A stretch of DNA of 6,371 nucleotides from NCBI GenBank assembly GCA_016297855.1, contig JAEDFW010000099.1:1-6371 (forward strand), read 5' to 3'. Shown one piece after another: positions 6,293-6,371 of this stretch. The position numbers and the translations under genes were made by a program. Origin of the DNA: Oscillospiraceae bacterium. Lineage in GTDB: Bacteria; Bacillota; Clostridia; Oscillospirales; Oscillospiraceae. Every line of letters begins with the position of its first letter. Position 1 is the first letter of the stretch. The notes under the pieces were generated by a model, which searched no databases, was not told where the DNA came from, and saw only the letters and a program-made list of their open reading frames with translations.

Positions 6293-6321
6293 ATAATAAA
6301 AGGCGTTGACATAAAATGCAA
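6293..6321 (-). promoter_or_regulatory. Sigma-A type promoter of the mraZ operon
   Basis: The minus strand shows a -35 box TTGCAT (6321-6316), a 17-base spacer and a -10 box TATTAT (6298-6293). The -35 matches the TTGACA consensus at four of six positions and the -10 matches TATAAT at five of six. The predicted start is about 6285-6286, giving a leader of about 52 bases. The operator repeats begin right at that start, so MraZ bound there could block RNA polymerase. Confidence 0.8.
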
Positions 6322-6330
6322 CCCCTTTGC

Positions 6331-6371
6331 CGAAAATTTTTTAAAGAAAATATTTACAAAATTTAACCGAA
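6331..6371. other. AT-rich upstream stretch, possible UP element
   Basis: This 41-base edge region is almost all A and T, with runs such as aaaattttttaaagaaaa. It corresponds to roughly -45 to -85 relative to the predicted mraZ start. It may act as an UP element or curved DNA that strengthens the promoter. No open reading frame, RNA gene or clear terminator was seen in it. Confidence 0.4.

Noticed and set aside
1..6371. CRISPR arrays, tRNA or rRNA genes, insertion sequences, phage or defence genes
   Set aside because: No repeat-spacer pattern, cloverleaf, transposase or terminal inverted repeats were seen; virtually all of the window is housekeeping coding sequence.

Overview
The window is the start of a division and cell wall (dcw) gene cluster, read entirely from the minus strand. 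It suits a moderately GC-rich, meso-diaminopimelate-containing Clostridia-type Firmicute. My best guess is the Oscillospiraceae/Ruminococcaceae side, inferred from gene order, strong Shine-Dalgarno sites, a PASTA-bearing class B penicillin-binding protein and a lineage-type insertion in that protein. The genus cannot be fixed from this sequence.

In transcription order (high to low coordinates): an AT-rich upstream stretch (6331-6371), a good sigma-A promoter (6293-6321), a phased array of MraZ-type operator repeats (6238-6285), mraZ (5817-6233), rsmH/mraW (4885-5817), an ftsL-like gene (4315-4860), a 96-base gap with a GC-rich hairpin plus U4 tail (4244-4278), a class B transpeptidase of the FtsI/SpoVD type with two PASTA repeats (1819-4218), murE (349-1800), and the first 117 codons of murF (1-352), which runs off the window. 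Apart from the 96-base gap, genes are overlapped or spaced by 24 bases or fewer, so one operon is the natural reading.

The genes work together. MraZ senses and sets transcription of the cluster through its own leader. RsmH methylates 16S rRNA. FtsL scaffolds the septal synthase complex, in which the class B PBP cross-links new septal peptidoglycan. MurE and MurF add meso-DAP and D-Ala-D-Ala to the UDP-MurNAc peptide that becomes the substrate of that PBP. The expected later genes (mraY, murD, ftsW, murG) would lie beyond base 1.

I found no novel system: this is a conserved housekeeping operon. The points most worth a second look are the 10-bp-phased MraZ repeats with one degenerate slot, the terminator-like hairpin between ftsL and the PBP gene, a 19-residue-spaced cysteine pair flanking the PBP active site that resembles the SpoVD redox switch, a charged insertion just ahead of the PBP catalytic serine, and the long C-terminal tail of FtsL. 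Two start codons were moved inward on ribosome-binding-site evidence.
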